Assembly (NCBI RefSeq): GCF_013395055.1
Contig: NZ_CP058349.1
Location: forward strand, 2,540,001 to 2,604,000
Length of the DNA stretch: 64,000 nucleotides
Direction of reading: 5' to 3'
Source: Pseudomonas sp. ABC1
Lineage (GTDB): Bacteria; Pseudomonadota; Gammaproteobacteria; Pseudomonadales; Pseudomonadaceae
The position numbers and the translations under genes were made by a program. This document shows, piece after piece, positions 52,560 through 60,932 of this stretch. Positions within the stretch are counted from its first letter, which is position 1. Every line of letters starts with the position of its first letter. Under the pieces are notes generated by a model. It saw only the letters and a list, made by a program, of their open reading frames with translations, did no database searches and was not told the DNA's origin.

Positions 52560-53096
52560 TCAAACCTCGCTGTCCAGCTCTTCGATAGTCAGGTTCTGAT
52601 TGGTGAAGACACAGATGCTGCCGGCAATGTTCAATGCCGTTTCGGCAATTTCGTGGGCGCTCAGTCCGGCGTCTGCCTTGAGCAGCAGCGCGCGCGCCGC
52701 GGCCTGGGCGAAACCGCCGCCGGAGCCCATGGCGATCAGGTCGTCCTCGGGCTGCACCACGTCGCCGTTGCCGGTGATGATCAGCGAAGCGTCTTTGTTG
52801 GCCACCGCCAGCATGGCTTCCAGGCGACTCAGGGAGCGGTCGGTGCGCCAGTCCTTGGCCAGTTCCACGGCGGCACGTACCAGGTGGCCCTGGTGTTTCT
52901 CCAGTTGCCCTTCGAAGCGCTCGAACAGGGTGAAGGCATCGGCGGTGGCGCCGGCGAAGCCGGCCAGTACCTGGCCGTGGTAGAGACGGCGGACCTTCCG
53001 GGCGTTGCCTTTCATCACGGTGTTGCCCAGGGAAACCTGGCCGTCGCCGCCCATGACGACTTTGCCGTTGCGGCGAACTGAAACGATGGTGGTCAA
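52560..53096 (-). CDS. hslV: ATP-dependent protease peptidase subunit HslV
   Basis: A 178-residue threonine peptidase. The true start is a TTG codon at 53096: after removal of the initiator Met the N-terminus is TTIVSVRRNGKVVMGGDGQ, with the catalytic Thr1 and the Gly-rich turn conserved. GGAG lies eight bases upstream of the TTG. The upstream extension to 53126 would bury the catalytic threonine. It makes a two-gene operon with hslU. Confidence 0.95.
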   Translation of the reverse strand: MTTIVSVRRNGKVVMGGDGQVSLGNTVMKGNARKVRRLYHGQVLAGFAGATADAFTLFERFEGQLEKHQGHLVRAAVELAKDWRTDRSLSRLEAMLAVANKDASLIITGNGDVVQPEDDLIAMGSGGGFAQAAARALLLKADAGLSAHEIAETALNIAGSICVFTNQNLTIEELDSEV

Positions 53097-53166
53097 GGGG
53101 GAATCTCCGCTCAGCGGGGCAGGCACTGCCCGAATGTGTGGGATATGGGGGAAGGCATGGCGATTT

Positions 53167-53985
53167 TCAACGCACGGCCTTTCCAGCTTGAGTGCCGCTG
53201 TCGAGCAGGCCGAGTGCGCGCAGGCTGGCCTTGCCGATTTCGAGGCGCTTGGGCAGGGCGGTTACCGGGTCGGGCATGTCGATGTTCAGGGCGAAGCTGT
53301 AGAGGCGTTCGCCTTGCTCCACCCAGCCGACCCACCAGCCGATGTTCGGCTGGTCACTATCGTTCCAGCCGGTCTTGCCGTAAAGCGTCCAGCCCTCGCC
53401 CGACTCCAGGCGCACGATCTCCCGTACCTGGGCCTGGGCCTGCGCGGGGAACGGCAATTCGCCCCGGGCCAGGCGTGCGAGCAGGTGCGTCTGTTCGACT
53501 GCGCTGATCTTCAAGGGGCCTACCAGCCAGAAGTTGTCCACCTGGGTGCCGATGGTCTGGTTGCCGTAGCCCAGGGCGCGGACGCCTTCCTGCATGCGTT
53601 GCTGGCCGATGCGTCGTGCCAGTTCCTGGTAGATCGGTACGTTGGAGGCGCGAATGGCATCGCGCAGGCCCATGTCTTGTTCCCAGGCCTTGAAGGGCTG
53701 CGGCTGGCCACCGTAGGGCAGGACTTCATCGACACTGGCGACCGCGCCGCTGGAGAGGCCGATCAGGCTGTTGGCGATCTTGAAGGTCGAGGCGGGGATA
53801 TAGCGGGTCGTGGCACGCTGGGCGTCGACACCAGTGAGTCGTTGGGTGGATGCATCGTAAAGGGCGAAGGTGCCGGTGACGCCGGCTTGCGCGAAGATCG
53901 CGGCAACCGCTGGGCTTTCTTCGAAGTCGCTGGCCATCGAGGGCGCGGCGAACAGCAGGGTCGCCGCGAGGAAGAGACTGCGCAT
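53167..53985 (-). CDS. Class D (OXA-type) beta-lactamase
   Basis: A 272-residue serine beta-lactamase. A signal peptide ends at about PSMAS (residue 19). Class D motifs are STFK (active-site Ser about 71), SNV (S-x-V), YGN, and KTG (GKTGWNDS), followed by WW in GWWVGW. It hydrolyses beta-lactams in the periplasm, and the substrate range cannot be told. It starts at ATG 53985. It sits alone between hslV and trmL with no integron or transposase nearby, so it looks like a resident chromosomal gene. Confidence 0.94.
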   Translation of the reverse strand: MRSLFLAATLLFAAPSMASDFEESPAVAAIFAQAGVTGTFALYDASTQRLTGVDAQRATTRYIPASTFKIANSLIGLSSGAVASVDEVLPYGGQPQPFKAWEQDMGLRDAIRASNVPIYQELARRIGQQRMQEGVRALGYGNQTIGTQVDNFWLVGPLKISAVEQTHLLARLARGELPFPAQAQAQVREIVRLESGEGWTLYGKTGWNDSDQPNIGWWVGWVEQGERLYSFALNIDMPDPVTALPKRLEIGKASLRALGLLDSGTQAGKAVR

Positions 53986-54024
53986 GGTGTTTCCTTGTAG
54001 CAGAAGGGTGAACAATTCCTGTCT

Positions 54025-54486
54025 TCAAGACAGGGCGAAGCCTTGCTGGCGCCAAGCTTCGAATACTGCGACCGCCACACTGTTGGACAGGTTCAGGCTG
54101 CGATTGCCGGGTTTCATCGGCAGGCGCAAGCGTTGCCCACTGGGCAGTGCTTCGCGTATGTCTTCGGGCAGGCCGCGGCTTTCCGGGCCGAACAGAAAGG
54201 CATCGCCTGGCTGGAAGGTTATTTCGTGGAAGGGCTGCGAGCCCTTGGTGGTGAAGGCGAACAGGCGCGGTTGGCCGAGTTTATCCAGGCAGCTCTGCAG
54301 GTCGGCATGGCGCTGTACGGAGGCGTATTCGTGATAATCCAGCCCGGCACGGCGAAGGCGCTTGTCGTCCAGCTCGAAGCCCAGCGGCTCGATCAGGTGC
54401 AGGCTGCAACCGGTATTGGCGCAGAGCCTGATAATGTTGCCGGTATTGGGCGGAATCTCCGGCTGGAAAAGGATCACATGGAACAT
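54025..54486 (-). CDS. trmL: tRNA (cytidine(34)-2'-O)-methyltransferase
   Basis: A 153-residue SPOUT methyltransferase modifying the wobble base of certain tRNAs. It begins MFHVILFQPEIPPNTGNIIR, and the SAM-binding knot is FLFGPESRGLPEDI with LPMKPGNRSLNLSNSVAVA. Start ATG 54486; the ATG shares the CATG with a divergent gene, so the two 5' ends overlap by 2 bp. Confidence 0.95.
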   Translation of the reverse strand: MFHVILFQPEIPPNTGNIIRLCANTGCSLHLIEPLGFELDDKRLRRAGLDYHEYASVQRHADLQSCLDKLGQPRLFAFTTKGSQPFHEITFQPGDAFLFGPESRGLPEDIREALPSGQRLRLPMKPGNRSLNLSNSVAVAVFEAWRQQGFALS

Positions 54487-54922
54487 GCGCGGCACCGAAA
54501 CTGAAAACGGCGAGCATTCTACGCTGGAAGACCCAAGGCCGCGTTTGCGCCGACGCTTTTTTGCCTCGCTGGTGCTGCTCGGGGTCATGGTCGGGATGAT
54601 GATCGGGCGCGTGACCCAGCAGTCGGATGAGGTCCATTTACTGGAAGTTGAGCCCGTGGGCGCCGGGTTGCAGCTTTGGTTCGATGAGGAGCCGGAGGTG
54701 CAGGAACTGCCTGTCGAGGGTGGTTTCGTGCTCGCCATTGCTGCCATGGGGCAACCGGCCAGTGGGTATCTGGACAGCCCCGCTGGCCGTGTCAGTTGGC
54801 GTTTGCAGGTCTCCGGCCAGACGCTGCAACTGCGCCTGACCGCGCTGCATGCCTTGCAGGTCGATTGGCTGGGTGAGTCGGATAAGCGAGGCTGGCGACT
54901 GGACGTACGGGTAGGCGGGTGA
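54485..54922 (+). CDS. Unknown membrane-anchored protein divergent from trmL
   Basis: A 145-residue protein. An Arg-rich stretch (RPRLRRRFF) precedes a single membrane helix (ASLVLLGVMVGMMIG, about 27-43), then a beta-rich domain of about 100 residues (EVHLLEVEPVGAGLQLWFDE). An N-in/C-out topology is expected. I do not recognise a family. The start at ATG 54485 shares bases with trmL's ATG; a later start at a non-ATG codon cannot be excluded. Confidence 0.7.
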   Translation: MRGTETENGEHSTLEDPRPRLRRRFFASLVLLGVMVGMMIGRVTQQSDEVHLLEVEPVGAGLQLWFDEEPEVQELPVEGGFVLAIAAMGQPASGYLDSPAGRVSWRLQVSGQTLQLRLTALHALQVDWLGESDKRGWRLDVRVGG

Positions 54923-54981
54923 GCTTGCCCGTGCCTGCTATTCACTCAGGCAACGGTGGGCGGTGGCATAGCGTTCATCCC

Positions 54982-55344
54982 TCAGGCTACCTCCTGAAGA
55001 TTCGCCAGTGGCACCCAGCCATGCTCGGTGCCCTCGACCGGCCTGCACCAGAGCCAGCCATTCAATATACGCAGTCCGAGCAGCGTATCGCCTTTGCGCA
55101 CGTCCAGTTCCCGCGCCGTATAGTCCTCGCGGGCAAATGGTGCCTCGCTGGCGAGGCCTTCGATGATCTGTACGGGAACCCAGCCGCCCTGTTGCCCTGG
55201 CGTCGTGCAGAAGTACCAGTCATCCCAGCCTTCCGGTCCGGTGTATCGCTCCCCAACAGCCAGGGGCGCACCCATGACGAAGGTGATCGGTTCGGGGTAC
55301 TCGCTTTCATGGGGGAGGATGACGCGGTAGATACCTATGCTCAT
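54982..55344 (-). CDS. Small protein with two SH3-like segments
   Basis: A 120-residue cytoplasmic protein beginning MSIGIYRVILPHESEYPEP. Two SH3-like modules are seen: PGQQGGWVPVQIIEGL (about 50-66) and GTEHGWVPLANLQEV (about 104-119). No signal peptide. It follows the 80-residue HhH gene by 6 bp and probably shares its transcript. Function unknown. Confidence 0.8.
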   Translation of the reverse strand: MSIGIYRVILPHESEYPEPITFVMGAPLAVGERYTGPEGWDDWYFCTTPGQQGGWVPVQIIEGLASEAPFAREDYTARELDVRKGDTLLGLRILNGWLWCRPVEGTEHGWVPLANLQEVA

Positions 55345-55350
55345 GTGCCC

Positions 55351-55593
55351 CTAGGCCCGCTGACACGACTGGGCCAGGTCGATTGCCGCCTGGATGGCAG
55401 CGCGCGCCTGAGGGCTGTTCTTCCAGCAGGTAGAACCGACGATGGCGGAAGCCTGACTGACGATGTCCAGGGCACTGGCCTGGCTCAGTTCCAGCAGTGA
55501 CGAAAAACCCATCTGCTCCAGGCGCGTGACCACGGTAGGGCCGACGCCTTTTACAGCCAGTAGCGCCTGGCGTTCTTCCGGCGGGAATGACAT
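55351..55593 (-). CDS. Small helix-hairpin-helix protein (Cdd1-type)
   Basis: An 80-residue protein with a helix-hairpin-helix pattern LLAVKGVGPTVVTRLEQMGF (about 12-30) and a second helical half. It fits the 'pathogenicity locus' Cdd1 family in size and pattern, whose role is not established. Start ATG 55593. Confidence 0.8.
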   Translation of the reverse strand: MSFPPEERQALLAVKGVGPTVVTRLEQMGFSSLLELSQASALDIVSQASAIVGSTCWKNSPQARAAIQAAIDLAQSCQRA

Positions 55594-55657
55594 GAAGACC
55601 TCACGATGATTGTTCGAACATCGTGTTTATACCGTATTGCCTGGGCGCAGGCTTTAC

Positions 55658-57085
55658 CTACGCCTCGTCGCCTTCGTCATCATCGCCACCCATGCCCAGT
55701 TCCTTGATCTTGCGGGTCAGGGTGTTGCGCCCCCAGCCCAGCAACTGGGCGGCGTCGCGGCGGCGTCCTGCGGTGTGCTTGAGGGCGGTCTCGATCATGA
55801 TGCGTTCGAAGGCTGGCACGGCTTCATCAAGCAGGCTGGACTGGCCACGGGTCAGTGCCTGGTCCGCCCAGCTGCGCAATCCCTGCTCCCAGTTGCCCGA
55901 GGGCTGGGTCTCGCTGCTCTGGTGCAGCAGTTCCGGTGGCAGGTCGTCGATGTGCACTTCACGGCCCGAGGCCATGACGGTGATCCAGCGGCAGGTATTC
56001 TCCAGTTGCCGCACGTTGCCGGGCCAGCCGAGGTTGCGCAGGTATTCCTCGGTTTCCGACTTGAGCAGCTTGGGCTCCACGGACAGTTCCTGGGCGGCGC
56101 TGGCGAGGAAGTGGCGGGCCAGCGCGGGGATGTCTTCGCGACGATCGGCCAGGCGCGGGATATGGATACGGATGACGTTGAGACGGTGGAACAGGTCTTC
56201 ACGAAACTTGCCAGCCTGCACCAGGGTTTCCAGGTTCTGGTGGGTGGCGGCGATGATGCGCACGTCGACCCGCACAGGCGTATGGCCGCCGACCCGGTAG
56301 AACTCGCCGTCGGCCAGGACCCGCAGCAGGCGGGTCTGAGTGTCGGCGGGCATGTCGCCGATCTCGTCGAGAAACAAGGTGCCGCCGTCGGCCTGCTCGA
56401 AGCGGCCCCGGCGCTGGTTGGCGGCCCCGGTGAAGGCGCCTTTTTCATGGCCGAACAGCTCCGACTCCATCAGGTCCTTGGGGATGGCCGCCATGTTCAG
56501 GGCGATGAACGGTGCCGCCGCGCGCGGGCTGTGGCGGTGCAGGGCGTGGGCCACCAACTCCTTGCCGGTGCCGGACTCGCCGTTGATCAGTACGGTGATA
56601 TTGGAGTGGGACAGCCGACCGATGGCGCGGAACACCTCCTGCATGGCGGGTGCTTCGCCGATGATCTCCGGTGTACGCGGCTGTTCGATCACTGGCGCCT
56701 GACTTTGTTGCTCCAGAGCGTGCAGGCAGGCGCGCTTGACCAGCGAGACGGCTTCGTCGACGTCGAAAGGCTTGGGCAGGTACTCGAACGCGCCGCCCTG
56801 ATAGGACGCCACCGCGCTGTCGAGGTCCGAATGGGCGGTCATGATGATCACCGGCAGGCGCGGGTAACGCTCGCGGATCTGTGCCAGCAGGTCGAGGCCG
56901 CTCGGCCCCGGCATGCGGATATCGGAGATGATCGCGTCCGGCTGCTCGCGTGCCAGGCGGCTGAGCACGCCGCTGGTGCTTTCGAAGCTGTGGGTGGTGA
57001 TGCCTTCCTGTTGCAGCGCTTTCTCCAGTACCCAGCGGATGGAGCGGTCGTCGTCGACGATCCAGACGGTTTCGCTATGGCTCAT
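55658..57085 (-). CDS. ntrC: Nitrogen regulation response regulator NtrC
   Basis: A 475-residue sigma-54 activator. The receiver domain (1-120) has D54 in SDIRMPGP. The AAA+ domain has Walker A GESGTGKE and the sigma-54-contacting GAFTGA. The C-terminus has a Fis-type helix-turn-helix (RRRDAAQLLGWGRNTLTRKI). It is phosphorylated by NtrB under nitrogen limitation. The ATG at 57085 overlaps the ntrB stop by 4 bp. Confidence 0.97.
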   Translation of the reverse strand: MSHSETVWIVDDDRSIRWVLEKALQQEGITTHSFESTSGVLSRLAREQPDAIISDIRMPGPSGLDLLAQIRERYPRLPVIIMTAHSDLDSAVASYQGGAFEYLPKPFDVDEAVSLVKRACLHALEQQSQAPVIEQPRTPEIIGEAPAMQEVFRAIGRLSHSNITVLINGESGTGKELVAHALHRHSPRAAAPFIALNMAAIPKDLMESELFGHEKGAFTGAANQRRGRFEQADGGTLFLDEIGDMPADTQTRLLRVLADGEFYRVGGHTPVRVDVRIIAATHQNLETLVQAGKFREDLFHRLNVIRIHIPRLADRREDIPALARHFLASAAQELSVEPKLLKSETEEYLRNLGWPGNVRQLENTCRWITVMASGREVHIDDLPPELLHQSSETQPSGNWEQGLRSWADQALTRGQSSLLDEAVPAFERIMIETALKHTAGRRRDAAQLLGWGRNTLTRKIKELGMGGDDDEGDEA

Positions 57086-58170
57086 GAGGGCGTTGCTCCT
57101 TTGTCCAGTTCCAGCGGCAGGAAGATCGAGAAAGCGGTGTAGCCCGGGTGGCTTTCACATTCGATCAGGCCCTGGTGCTGGCTGACGATGTTCTGGGTGA
57201 TGGCCAGGCCCAGCCCGGTCCCATCGGGACGGCCACTGACCATTGGGTAGAAAAGCGTGTTCTGTAGTTCCAGCGGAATGCCCGGGCCGTTGTCGACGAT
57301 CTCGATACGCGCCACCAGGCGGTGCCGGGTATGGCCGATGGTGAACTGGCGCAGGGTGCGGGTGCGCAGGGTCAGCCGCCCCAGCCCCAGTTCGACCTGG
57401 CCGGCCAGTGCCTGCATGGCGTTGCGCATGATGTTGAGTACGGCCTGGATCATCTGTTCGCGATCCATCAGCACTTCCGGGATGCTCGGGTCGTAGTCGC
57501 GGGTCAGTACCAGGCGCCCCTGGGATTCGGCATCCAGCAGGCTGGCGACGTGCTCCAGCACCTCGTGGATATTGGTCATCGACAGCGATGGCAGCTTGTT
57601 CGAGCCGAGCATGCGGTCGACCAGGTTACGCAGGCGGTCGGCCTCTTCGATGATGACTGCGGTGTAGTCGTGCAGGTGTTCATCCGGCAGCTCGCGGGCC
57701 AGTAGTTGCGCCGCGCCGCGAATGCCGCCCAGCGGATTCTTGATTTCATGGGCCAGGCCGCGCACCAGCATCTTGGTGGTTTCCTGGGTGGAAAGCTGTG
57801 CCTCCTCCTTGCTGATGCGCAGCAGGCGGTCGCGAGGATGGACTTCCAGCAGCAGCATGGTGTCCTGGCGATTGAGGATCGGCGTGACCGCGTAATCGAC
57901 GGTCAGCGCCTGGCCGGTGGCCGAGGTCAGCGTGGCTTCGCGCTTGGTGAACGGGTGTGCCCGCTCGACGGCCTGGCGCAAGGCGGTCAGGGCTTCCGGC
58001 GACTCGGTGAACAGCTCGCTGATGAACTGGCCATGGCTGCGCTGACCACTGACCGCCAGCAGCATTTCCGCGGCCGGGTTCATGTATACCAGGCGCAGCC
58101 TGGAGTCCAGCAGCAGTGTGGCGGTGGTCAGGTTCTCGATCAGCAGGCGTTGCAGGGCTTCGTTGATCAT
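57082..58170 (-). CDS. ntrB: Nitrogen regulation histidine kinase NtrB (GlnL)
   Basis: A 362-residue kinase. A PAS domain (about 12-75) is followed by the H-box LAHEIKNPLGGIRGAA (about 135) and ATPase motifs (NIMRNAMQAL, IEIVDNGPGIP, GRPDGTGLGLAI). Regulated by the PII protein in known systems. Start is ATG 58170 (MINEALQRLL), with AGGA upstream; a more upstream ATG at 58197 lacks a ribosome site. Confidence 0.95.
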   Translation of the reverse strand: MINEALQRLLIENLTTATLLLDSRLRLVYMNPAAEMLLAVSGQRSHGQFISELFTESPEALTALRQAVERAHPFTKREATLTSATGQALTVDYAVTPILNRQDTMLLLEVHPRDRLLRISKEEAQLSTQETTKMLVRGLAHEIKNPLGGIRGAAQLLARELPDEHLHDYTAVIIEEADRLRNLVDRMLGSNKLPSLSMTNIHEVLEHVASLLDAESQGRLVLTRDYDPSIPEVLMDREQMIQAVLNIMRNAMQALAGQVELGLGRLTLRTRTLRQFTIGHTRHRLVARIEIVDNGPGIPLELQNTLFYPMVSGRPDGTGLGLAITQNIVSQHQGLIECESHPGYTAFSIFLPLELDKGATPS

Positions 58171-58278
58171 GGCGGTCGCGTCCTGTATGTCCGGCATCAA
58201 ATGCAAGAAGCAAACCACTTTCCGTAATGGCGGTGTTTCGGGCTTCTGCTCCCTGTCTCCAGGTGATTGCATGGGATA

Positions 58279-58297
58279 TTGCACCAATATAGTGCAA
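58279..58297 (-). promoter_or_regulatory. NtrC-binding-type palindrome upstream of ntrBC
   Basis: TTGCACCAATATAGTGCAA contains TGCACC-N5-GTGCA, matching the NtrC consensus TGCACCANNNTGGTGCA. It lies about 110-125 bp upstream of the ntrB ATG and downstream of the glnA terminator. Autoregulation of ntrBC is the usual reason. Confidence 0.8.
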
Positions 58298-58441
58298 TGC
58301 GCGCACGCTGAAAGGGCGCGCGGATGAAAGTGCCAGGACGTGGCGCTTCGATGGCAAGCGAGTCGTGCAGGCATGCACCGTAATCGTACCGGGGCATGCC
58401 TGCCTCGCTGCACGCTGCCCTATTACGGGCCGGAAATGAAA

Positions 58442-58461
58442 AGGCCACCCGAAGGTGGCCT
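58442..58461 (-). terminator. Intrinsic terminator after glnA
   Basis: AGGCCACCCGAAGGTGGCCT has an 8-bp stem with a CGAA/TTCG tetraloop, followed on the minus strand by TTTTCATTT. It sits 20 bp beyond the glnA stop and thus terminates glnA transcripts before the ntrBC promoter. Confidence 0.9.
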
Positions 58462-58480
58462 CATGTCGCGCTCGCAGGTA

Positions 58481-59887
58481 TCAGACGCTGTAGTACAGGT
58501 CGTATTCCAGCGGGTGAACGAAGGTGCGGACCTTGATCTCTTCTTCGCTCTTCAGGGCGATGTAGGCGTCGATGAAGTCATCGCTGAACACGCCGCCCTT
58601 GGTCAGGAAGCTGCGGCCCGCATCGAGGGCTTCCAGCGCTTCTTTCAGGCTGCCGCAGACCTGCGGGATTTCCTTGGCCTCTTCCGGCGGCAGGTCATAC
58701 AGGTTCTTGTCGGCGGCATCGCCAGGGTGGATTTTGTTCTGGATACCGTCCAGGCCGGCCATCAGCAGTGCAGCGAACGCCAGGTAGGGGTTGGCTGCCG
58801 GGTCCGGGAAGCGCGCTTCGATGCGGCGGGCTTTCGGGCTGTTGACGTAAGGGATGCGGATCGAGGCGGAGCGGTTGCGAGCCGAGTAAGCCAGCATGAC
58901 CGGAGCCTCGAAGCCCGGAACCAGACGCTTGTAGGAGTTGGTCGACGGGTTGGTGAAGCCGTTCAGCGCCTTGCCGTGCTTGATGATGCCGCCGATGAAG
59001 TACAGGGCGGTATCGGACAGGCCGGCATAGCCTTCACCGGAGAAGGTGTTCTTGCCGTCTTTGGCGATGGAGATGTGGACGTGCATGCCCGAACCGTTGT
59101 CGCCGTACAGCGGCTTCGGCATGAAGGTAGCGGTCCTGCCGTAGGCATCGGCGACGTTGTGCACGACGTACTTCAGGGTCTGTACTTCGTCGGCCTTGGC
59201 CACCAGGGTGTTGAAGGCAACGCCGATTTCGTTCTGGCCGGCGGTGGCGACTTCGTGGTGGTGCACTTCGACTTTCAGGCCGAACTCTTCCAGTGCGTTG
59301 CACATGGCGGTACGGATTTCATGGTCGTGGTCGACGGGCGGCAGCGGGAAATAGCCGCCTTTGACGCCCGGACGGTGACCTTTGTTGCCGGTTTCGAAGT
59401 CGGCGTCGGTGTTCCAGGAAGCCTGCTCGGAGAAAATCTTGAACATCGAGCCGGAAATGTCGGACTTGAACTTCACTTCGTCGAAGATGAAGAACTCAGG
59501 CTCCGGGCCAACGAAGGCGGTGTCGCCGATGCCGGTGGACTTGAGGTATTCCTCGGCGCGGCGGGCGATGGCGCGTGGGTCGCGATCGTAGCCCTGCATG
59601 GTGGAAGGCTCGATGATGTCGCAGACCAGGATCAGCGTCGGCTCTTCGGTGAACGGATCGAGCACGGCGGTGCTGTCGTCCGGCAGCAGGATCATGTCGG
59701 AAGCCTCGATGCCTTTCCAGCCCGCGATGGACGAGCCGTCGAACATCTTGCCGCTTTCGAAGAAGTCTTCGTCTTCGGCTTCGCGCGCAGGCATGGTGAC
59801 GTGCTGCTGTTTGCCTTTGGTATCGGTGAAGCGCAGATCAATCCACTTCACGTCATGGTCTTTGATCAGTTGAAGCGACTTCGACAT
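58481..59887 (-). CDS. glnA: Glutamine synthetase, type I
   Basis: A 468-residue enzyme making glutamine from glutamate, ammonia and ATP. Signatures are the SKSLQLIKDHDVKWIDLRFT start, MFDGSSIAGWKGIEASDM, and the adenylylation site Tyr in KNLYDLPPEE (about 398). Start is ATG 59887 (the ORF's first Met, 59899, lies in the leader). A sigma-54 promoter and an NtrC site further on suggest nitrogen control. Length matches the family. Confidence 0.98.
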   Translation of the reverse strand: MSKSLQLIKDHDVKWIDLRFTDTKGKQQHVTMPAREAEDEDFFESGKMFDGSSIAGWKGIEASDMILLPDDSTAVLDPFTEEPTLILVCDIIEPSTMQGYDRDPRAIARRAEEYLKSTGIGDTAFVGPEPEFFIFDEVKFKSDISGSMFKIFSEQASWNTDADFETGNKGHRPGVKGGYFPLPPVDHDHEIRTAMCNALEEFGLKVEVHHHEVATAGQNEIGVAFNTLVAKADEVQTLKYVVHNVADAYGRTATFMPKPLYGDNGSGMHVHISIAKDGKNTFSGEGYAGLSDTALYFIGGIIKHGKALNGFTNPSTNSYKRLVPGFEAPVMLAYSARNRSASIRIPYVNSPKARRIEARFPDPAANPYLAFAALLMAGLDGIQNKIHPGDAADKNLYDLPPEEAKEIPQVCGSLKEALEALDAGRSFLTKGGVFSDDFIDAYIALKSEEEIKVRTFVHPLEYDLYYSV

Positions 59888-59983
59888 GGTGTTCTCCAAG
59901 TGGTGGAAGCGGGACAGGTTGCTTCCTAATCAGGGGTGAAGCCGGGCGGCGATGTTCCGCGAAGGCGACCTGCCTCACAAGGG

Positions 59984-59999
59984 AGCAAATTATATGCCA
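59984..59999 (-). promoter_or_regulatory. Sigma-54 (RpoN) promoter of glnA
   Basis: On the minus strand TGGCATATAATTTGCT matches the consensus TGGCACGNNNNTTGCA (both the -24 GG and the -12 GC are present, with correct spacing). It places the transcription start about 85 bp before the glnA ATG. NtrC dependence is inferred. Confidence 0.85.
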
Positions 60000-60200
60000 G
60001 TGCCTGGAAATGGTCTTGTACTGCGTGCGAATCGGGCTTTGCGTGGGGATTTGGCCGTCTATCGGCAAGAGCGGGAGGATATTTGCCCCTTTATGGTGCG
60101 GAAGGTGAGTGGTTAGGCCTTCTTTTGGTGCGGAGAGGGCTGTCTGTCCACATTGCTGGGTGGCTGATGATGCGGGGGAAACGTTTCGCCCTCTCCCCAG

Positions 60201-60224
60201 CCCTCTCCCGCAGGCGGGAGAGGG
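60201..60224. repeat. Dispersed palindromic repeat (CCCTCTCCCG / CGGGAGAGGG)
   Basis: A perfect 10-bp stem CCCTCTCCCG / CGGGAGAGGG with loop CAGG, preceded by a partial direct copy CCCTCTCCCC (60190-60199). This type of element is scattered in pseudomonad and xanthomonad intergenic regions. No T-tract. Confidence 0.75.
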
Positions 60225-60326
60225 GGTGGCGTGAGGTATCCCTACAGATGCTGCCGGGTGAGAGATGAACTCTTGCCCTGCTGCGCTATTCTTATGGGCT
60301 CTATCTCCTGTCACTGGAAATGCACC

Positions 60327-60932
60327 ATGCGCGCAACCTTCTTTCGTCACATCGGACAAGTTATGGCCGTCGTCCTGTTTTCCTGGATGTTGGCCGGCTG
60401 CGGGATCAACAACATTCCCACCTATGACGAGCAGGTCAAATCCGCCTGGTCGCAGGTCGAGAACCAGTACCAGCGTCGCGCCGACCTGATCCCGAACCTG
60501 GTGGAAACGGTCAAGGGCTATGCCGCCCACGAGCGGGAAACCCTGAGCGCAGTGATCGAGGCGCGAGCCAAGGCCACATCGATCCAGGTCGATGCCAGCA
60601 CCCTGGATGACCCGCAGCAGATGCAGCGCTTCCAGCAGGCCCAGGGCCAGTTGAGCAGCGCCCTGAGCCGCCTGATGGTGGTGGCCGAGCGTTACCCTGA
60701 CCTCAAGGCCAACCAGAACTTCCTGGCCTTGCAGTCGCAGCTCGAAGGTACCGAGAACCGCATCGCCGTGGCGCGCCGCGATTTCATTGCCTCGGTCGAG
60801 CGCTACAACACCGAGATTCGTACCTTCCCTGGCCGTATCTGGCACACGCTGATGTATAGCGATCTGCAAGTGCGCAACAACTTCGAGGCGACCAGCGAGA
60901 ACGCCGACCAGGCGCCGCAAGTGAAATTCTGA
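60327..60932 (+). CDS. lemA: LemA-family lipoprotein
   Basis: A 201-residue membrane protein with a lipoprotein signal peptide and lipobox LAGC (Cys about 29). The helical LemA domain contains SAWSQVENQYQRRADLIPNL, the family signature, and DFIASVERYNTEIRTFPGR near the end. Start is ATG 60327. It overlaps the following TPM gene by 1 bp (TGATGA), and LemA-TPM gene pairs are common; exact role unsettled. Confidence 0.95.
   Translation: MRATFFRHIGQVMAVVLFSWMLAGCGINNIPTYDEQVKSAWSQVENQYQRRADLIPNLVETVKGYAAHERETLSAVIEARAKATSIQVDASTLDDPQQMQRFQQAQGQLSSALSRLMVVAERYPDLKANQNFLALQSQLEGTENRIAVARRDFIASVERYNTEIRTFPGRIWHTLMYSDLQVRNNFEATSENADQAPQVKF

Larger units (their letters stand above)
59888..60326. other. 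Intergenic region between glnA and lemA
   Basis: A 439-bp divergent region. It holds a sigma-54-type promoter for glnA (59984-59999) and a palindromic repeat (60201-60224) nearer lemA. No gene is supported between. Confidence 0.7.

Noticed and set aside
55610..57142. 510-codon plus-strand frame
   Set aside because: Antisense of ntrC, which has all motifs of its family.
58340..59929. 529-codon plus-strand frame
   Set aside because: Antisense of glnA and its leader; glnA is certain.
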